From NCBI RefSeq assembly GCF_040219615.1, contig NZ_JAVJSE010000040.1, positions 186,001 to 250,000 of the forward strand: 64,000 bases of DNA, read 5' to 3'. A program made the position numbers and the translations under genes. A model generated the notes under the pieces. That model ran no database searches and had not been told where the DNA came from. It was given only the letters and a program-made list of their open reading frames with translations. This document shows positions 60,375-64,000 of this stretch, one piece after another; within the stretch, counting starts at the first letter, position 1; each line of letters begins with the position of its first letter. The stretch comes from Thalassobaculum_A sp040219615. Its GTDB lineage: Bacteria; Pseudomonadota; Alphaproteobacteria; Thalassobaculales; Thalassobaculaceae.

Positions 60375-61306
60375 GCGGCGGCGCCATCATAGCGACCGCC
60401 GCCGCGGACCGGGGTACCCCGCCACGGCCCACCGGTCCGTCCGCCGCCGCCCCGGGCACCATCCCCGACGGCGGTCCGAACGGGGCCCCGCTCGAGCATG
60501 CCGGGCGGGTGGCCGCCGCCTACCTGGCCTCCGCCGACCCGCTGCCGGCCGGCGCCGTTCACGACATCGGCGACGGCGACTTCCGTGCGATCGGCGCCGA
60601 GTTCCTGCGCCACTTCGTGACCCTCGGCGGCCTGGCGCCGGGCGACGACGTGCTCGACATCGGCTGCGGCTTCGGCCGCATGGCGCTGCCGCTGGCCCGC
60701 TTCCTGGCCCCGCAGGCCCGCTATCTCGGCTTCGACATCGTGCCGGAGCCGGTGGAATGGTGCCGGACGCATGTGGCGCCGCTGCACCCCGGCTTCGGCT
60801 TCGAGCACCTGGACCTGCGCCACCCGCTGTACAACCCGGCCGGCTCCCTGCCCGCCGACGCCGGCTTCCTCGGCCGCATCCCGGCGCCGCTCGGCTGGCG
60901 GCCGAGCTTCGTCGCCGCCGTGTCGGTGTTCACGCATCTCGAGAGCGCCGCGATGACCCGGCTGCTGGCCGAGGCGCGCGCCGTGCTGCGGCCGGGCGGG
61001 AGGGTGTTCCTGACCGCCTTCCTGACCGGCGACGGCACGCCGCCGGCGGACGCCGCCACCCGCTTTCCGGCCGCCGCCTGGTGCCGCGAGGGGCCGCTGC
61101 TGGCGCTGCAGGGGGCGCCGGCCACGGCGGCGGTGGGGGTGCCGTGGGACTGGCTGGGCGAGGTGATGGCCGGGGTCGGCCTGCGTCCCGAGCGGGTGGC
61201 GTTCGGCCACTGGCGCGGCGCCGGCGAGCTCGGCGGCCCATTCGGCGGCGCATTGGGCGGCGCGGCCGGCGACCGGCCGTTCCAGGATGTGGTGGTGGCC
61301 CGGTGA
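60371..61306 (+). CDS. SAM-dependent class I methyltransferase
   Basis: 311 residues with the start overlapping the GT4 stop. A low-complexity Ala/Pro N-terminal region (about 1-50) is followed by a Rossmann methyltransferase: motif I DDVLDIGCGFGRMALPLARFL (around 92-112, given in part), YLGFDIVPEPVEW, and a late motif FVAAVSVFTHLESAAMTRLL, then LRPGGRVFLTAF. It probably methylates a sugar or glycan end within the same pathway as the neighbouring transferases. Substrate not determinable. Confidence 0.82.
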   Translation: MSGGAIIATAAADRGTPPRPTGPSAAAPGTIPDGGPNGAPLEHAGRVAAAYLASADPLPAGAVHDIGDGDFRAIGAEFLRHFVTLGGLAPGDDVLDIGCGFGRMALPLARFLAPQARYLGFDIVPEPVEWCRTHVAPLHPGFGFEHLDLRHPLYNPAGSLPADAGFLGRIPAPLGWRPSFVAAVSVFTHLESAAMTRLLAEARAVLRPGGRVFLTAFLTGDGTPPADAATRFPAAAWCREGPLLALQGAPATAAVGVPWDWLGEVMAGVGLRPERVAFGHWRGAGELGGPFGGALGGAAGDRPFQDVVVAR

Positions 61307-61332
61307 AACGGCAGAGACGGGGCGGCAAGCGA

Positions 61333-62133
61333 ATGAAGATCCTGATCGCGAACGACAAGGGCGGCGTCGGCAAGAGCACCCTCGCCCAGTATTTCGTGGT
61401 GCGGCTGCGCCGGGCGGTCGGGCCGGTGCGCATCGTCGAATGGGACTTCCAGCCGAAGCTGCACCGGTTCTTCGGGCGCGACGCGGTGCAGACCTTCGGG
61501 CTGCAGATCCCGACCAGCAGCGACGAGCACCTGGGCGAGGTGCTGGAGCATTTCGACCCGATCGTGAAGTGGCTGCAGGTCACCCGGCCCTGCGTCGTCG
61601 ACTTCGGCGCCCAGGGCTGGCACCAGTTCGCGTTCTGGGCCGAGCTGACCGGGCTCAGGGACCTGGTGCGGACCTCGGGCCTGACGATCGTCAGCCCGCT
61701 GACCGCCGACATCGAGTCGCTGGACGGCGTGTCCTACGTGGTCGACGCGGCCTCGCGGGTGCTGCCCGGCGCCCGCGTCGTGGTGCCGGTGGTGCTGAAG
61801 GACGGCGACGTCGCCTGCTTCAAGGGCCTGCCGGCCTATGAGCGGCTGCAGGACCTGGCCCGCGCCGGCGCCCTGCGCTTCGCCACGGTGCCGCGGCTGC
61901 CGTCCGAGGGCTATGCCGCGCTGGCCAGCCGCGGCCTGACCTTCGACGAGATCGAGGCGTCCGACGCCAAGGCCCTGCTGGCCCGGGCGCCGCTCAACCC
62001 GATGGCGGCGGCGCGGGCGCTGAAGGGCGTGCGCGACTGGCTGGCGGCGGTCGACGGGGAACTGGGCAAGCTGCTGCCGATGCCGGCCGCGGAGCCGGTG
62101 GTGGCGGGTCCGGCGGTCATGGGGGCCGACTGA
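61333..62133 (+). CDS. ParA/MinD-like P-loop ATPase
   Basis: 266 residues from the ATG at 61333; a GTG at 61303 overlapping the methyltransferase stop would add ten residues. Deviant Walker A NDKGGVGKSTLAQYF (about 8-22), a Walker A'-like EWDFQPKL and CVVDFGAQGWHQF, but little else typical of chromosomal ParA: no HTH, no MinD membrane helix, and no ParB gene nearby. It is the eighth gene of a secretion/glycosylation locus. Such orphan ATPases position or energise surface-assembly systems (for example BY-kinase- or Wzc-like roles). Here a role in polar placement of the exporter is a guess. Confidence 0.75.
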   Translation: MKILIANDKGGVGKSTLAQYFVVRLRRAVGPVRIVEWDFQPKLHRFFGRDAVQTFGLQIPTSSDEHLGEVLEHFDPIVKWLQVTRPCVVDFGAQGWHQFAFWAELTGLRDLVRTSGLTIVSPLTADIESLDGVSYVVDAASRVLPGARVVVPVVLKDGDVACFKGLPAYERLQDLARAGALRFATVPRLPSEGYAALASRGLTFDEIEASDAKALLARAPLNPMAAARALKGVRDWLAAVDGELGKLLPMPAAEPVVAGPAVMGAD

Positions 62134-62138
62134 GGTGG

Positions 62139-62333
62139 ATGGACGAGATCGTGTTTCCGATCCTGCGAAGTCTGGTCTGGCTGCTGGTGATGGCGCCGGC
62201 GGTGCTGGTGATCCTGGGGCGCTCGCCGCAGCGAAGGCTGCTGCGCCAGGTCGCGCTGGCGGTGCTGGTCGGCGGAATGGGCGGGGCGCTCGGCGCGACC
62301 GTGCTGTGGATCCTGGGGGTGGGAGCGGGATGA
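62139..62333 (+). CDS. Small two-segment membrane protein after the ATPase
   Basis: 64 residues, starting five bases after the ParA-like stop with GAGGTGG as ribosome site. Two hydrophobic helices (LRSLVWLLVMAPAVLVILG and VALAVLVGGMGGALGATVLWIL) joined by a basic loop RSPQRRLLRQ. It is the last gene of the locus; after it the base composition falls. It may anchor the ATPase to the membrane. I recognise no family. Confidence 0.6.
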   Translation: MDEIVFPILRSLVWLLVMAPAVLVILGRSPQRRLLRQVALAVLVGGMGGALGATVLWILGVGAG

Positions 62334-62558
62334 CCCGATGTTCCCGTGAAAGCAACCAACCCACCAGCACGCGTTCACGACACCGTGGTGCTCCTCAAAG
62401 ACCGAGGGTGGTCCCCACCCGCAGACTTGGTCAGGAACGAGGTGCCAGCCTCAGATACGTCAACCGAACCACAAACTGCCCACCCCGGCGCAGGCGGGAC
62501 TGTCAGGCGATTACCATCTATGTTCATACAGATCATCGCCTCACGTTAACCGCGGTGC
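62334..62558. other. Boundary segment between the secretion locus and the low-GC genes
   Basis: 225 bases where composition shifts from very GC-rich to mixed. An open frame at 62346-62549 has no ribosome site and no family-like sequence, so I do not call a gene. No terminator with a T-run is obvious. Confidence 0.35.
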
Positions 62559-63359
62559 CTACCCACCCAGCATCACCTTCCGGGCATTCGCCAGTACAGC
62601 ATGTACCTCGCTGCGAAATCCAAGTAGCCGAGCATCGGACTCGTGCACGGCGACAAAATTCCAACAGACCTCCCGCCCCACCCGATCCCATACCGCAGGA
62701 CTCACCGGGGTTCCGAAGACGTCATACAACTTGTACCTTTGGTCACCAAAAAACTGAAAAAATTCCTCTATATCATACCCAAATGCTCGCGCCGCACGTT
62801 CAAGCGAATTCTCGAAAACTATAAAAGGCTGATCCCGTGCTAGAATCCCTGCCGCTCCACGAAGCGCAGAGAACTCCGCGCCTTCAATATCCAATTTGAT
62901 AAACGAAACCCGCGGTCGAACGCCACGAAACTGATCTGAAAGAGCAACATCTAAGGTTGTGACGGGGACCCTGATATCCTCGACGTCATATGCCTCAAGA
63001 TTATCGGGCGACAGGGAACTAATCCATCGGCGGTCCTTCACATAGAAAAACGGAATCTCGTCCTGAACACGATCGGAGACACACGCCCTCAGAACAAGAA
63101 CGTTCCGCCACTTCTTGAAGGCCTCCTCTAACCGCTCAAAAATATGCAGAATCGGCTCAAATGCAACAACATTACCTTCCGAACCCACGGCCCGCAGCAT
63201 CACTTTTACCATCCGCCCATCAGCTGCTCCGCAATCGACGGCCATTTCGCCCCACCGAGTGTACCGCAAGATCAGCAACTCAACTACAACCTCAGCAAAC
63301 TCACCGGGTTTCAGGCCATTCTCACCGTTGTTCAGGCGGATCCACTGGTTGTCAGACAT
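62559..63359 (-). CDS. FkbM-family methyltransferase
   Basis: 266 residues. Motif I region MAVDCGAADGRMVKVMLRAV, then VVAFEPILHIFERLEEAF, RVSFIKLDIEGAEFSALRGA (the KxDIEGxE signature of FkbM proteins) and IVFENS. These enzymes O-methylate sugars or glycans in polysaccharide pathways. The gene is clearly lower in GC and uses more A/T-ending codons than the genes to its left, a sign of separate origin. It is downstream of a partial glycosyltransferase on the same strand, separated by 102 bases. Confidence 0.85.
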   Translation of the reverse strand: MSDNQWIRLNNGENGLKPGEFAEVVVELLILRYTRWGEMAVDCGAADGRMVKVMLRAVGSEGNVVAFEPILHIFERLEEAFKKWRNVLVLRACVSDRVQDEIPFFYVKDRRWISSLSPDNLEAYDVEDIRVPVTTLDVALSDQFRGVRPRVSFIKLDIEGAEFSALRGAAGILARDQPFIVFENSLERAARAFGYDIEEFFQFFGDQRYKLYDVFGTPVSPAVWDRVGREVCWNFVAVHESDARLLGFRSEVHAVLANARKVMLGG

Positions 63360-63461
63360 AGCGGCACCCCTTCACCTTACGCAAATTACGCCAAGGACGT
63401 TACTGATTCATTTACCGGGACCCCACAGTATCGATTCAACTCCATCTCGCCCAAGCACCAG

Positions 63462-64000
63462 TCATCCATTGTCCGCATAACGCGGATACCGGGACCGCCT
63501 GATGAACTCTCCGCCCAGAAGGTAGGAACGCACTATAACATGTGGATCCGCGCAAGAGCCCATCTCGCTCAATATTCCAGCGAACGACTCGATAAATCTA
63601 ACTCTCAGCAAGTTCGACAGCTTAACGTGCTCAGCTCGAATACTCGACGGACTGAACGCTCCCTTCTCCAAACATTCAATCGCACCCTTAACTCCTGCAA
63701 GTACTCCCTCAACCGTGGGCTCACAAATAATCGAATTTCTCTCTGAATACCAAAACTCCCTGCCGCCAGAACACGGAGTTGAGACGACCGGCAATCCAGC
63801 CAGCAGGTACTCGCTCGACGCATAGCACGCGCCCTCCGCCGCACTAAATATTCCGCCCACTCGCGACATGTTAAGAAGATCATTTACCTCTACCGGCGAA
63901 ATATATTCCTTATTAATATACCTTGGACGAAGCTCCTCCAGTTCAAAGTAGTCCTCCTTGCGATGGAGAGCACCCTTAATAACGCAGAGATTATCGACCG
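63462..64000 (-). CDS. Glycosyltransferase, C-terminal part (partial)
   Basis: The frame is open to the right edge; the ATG at 63869 is internal, because the in-frame sequence before it continues the protein (VDNLCVIKGALHRKEDYF, PRYINKEYISPVEVNDLLN). The visible C-terminal part has the nucleotide-sugar-binding pattern of GT4 enzymes: AAEGACYASSEYLLAGLPVV followed by STPCSGGREFW, i.e. a late glutamate (SEYLLAGLPVV) where E-x7-E ends. Low-GC like the FkbM gene. Probably part of a surface-polysaccharide cluster that extends to the right. Confidence 0.7.
   Translation of the reverse strand, partial: VDNLCVIKGALHRKEDYFELEELRPRYINKEYISPVEVNDLLNMSRVGGIFSAAEGACYASSEYLLAGLPVVSTPCSGGREFWYSERNSIICEPTVEGVLAGVKGAIECLEKGAFSPSSIRAEHVKLSNLLRVRFIESFAGILSEMGSCADPHVIVRSYLLGGEFIRRSRYPRYADNG

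Noticed and set aside
63144..63746. Plus-strand 200-residue open frame
   Set aside because: It is antisense to the FkbM gene and the partial glycosyltransferase, crosses their gap, and has no ribosome site or family pattern.
1..64000. rRNA, complete tRNA genes, CRISPR arrays, riboswitches
   Set aside because: I looked for tRNA T-arms, regular direct repeats with spacers and conserved leader folds, and found none that I can support by reading alone.

Overview
The window is GC-rich chromosomal DNA of an alphaproteobacterium, most probably a Rhodospirillales-like chemotroph. The evidence is the base composition, the full alphaproteobacterial-type Sox operon order, the SoxR/SqrR-type ArsR repressor, the two Tat-exported binding proteins, and the globin-coupled chemoreceptor. 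I saw no rRNA, complete tRNA, CRISPR array or intact insertion sequence.

Left to right: (1) 1-2.9 kb, the end of a chaperone-usher pilus operon (usher C-terminus and two exported pilin-like proteins), followed by a Ycf46-type AAA ATPase on the other strand. (2) 4.7-19.4 kb, a thiosulfate/sulfide oxidation supercluster: a Tat-exported metallo-beta-lactamase-fold protein, a YeeE/YedE (TsuA-like) transporter, soxR, soxS, then soxVWXYZABCD, a monohaem cytochrome and a flavocytochrome c flavoprotein (SoxE/SoxF-like), a split YeeE/YedE pair and a small HTH-like protein. Two kinds of candidate operator appear. AT-rich islands sharing an 11-bp word lie before the soxR-controlled genes, and three TTGAC-N4-(G/A)TCAA dyads of the Crp/Fnr type lie at 4654, 17752 and 20444. 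(3) 19.3-25.5 kb, a COG2187 kinase-like protein and a complete Liv-type ABC importer with a GAF protein translationally coupled at its end. (4) 25.6-34.2 kb, a gamma-glutamyltransferase-family protein, two tandem amidohydrolase paralogues and a polyamine/spermidine-type ABC importer in a permuted gene order. Together these look like uptake and hydrolysis of amide or peptide-like nitrogen compounds.

(5) 34.2-43.2 kb, a mixed metabolic stretch: a small membrane protein beside an internally deleted DUF899-like mini-gene, a regulator with a beta-propeller protein, a CobW GTPase coupled to an alpha/beta hydrolase, an (R)-amine-transaminase-like enzyme, a DUF3883 nuclease-fold protein and an FMN glutamate-synthase-family protein. 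(6) 43.4-51.6 kb, a signalling patch: a hybrid histidine kinase with a NarL-type regulator, a globin-coupled chemoreceptor, a PAS histidine kinase, a truncated dCACHE-HAMP-PAS sensor next to a 13-G tract, and an OmpR-type regulator.

(7) 52.0-62.3 kb, a compact secretion and glycosylation locus. An RTX protein with its own promoter and strong terminator is followed by a large GT2 fusion, a type I secretion ABC protein, a membrane fusion protein, a membrane-anchored accessory protein, a GT4 transferase, a methyltransferase, a ParA/MinD-like ATPase and a 64-residue membrane protein. Most junctions overlap or nearly overlap. A 14-bp element is repeated exactly before the RTX gene and before the exporter gene. 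This is the best candidate for an undescribed system: coordinated export and sugar decoration of an RTX surface protein. (8) 62.3-64.0 kb, visibly lower GC, with an FkbM methyltransferase and a partial glycosyltransferase, probably acquired surface-polysaccharide genes.
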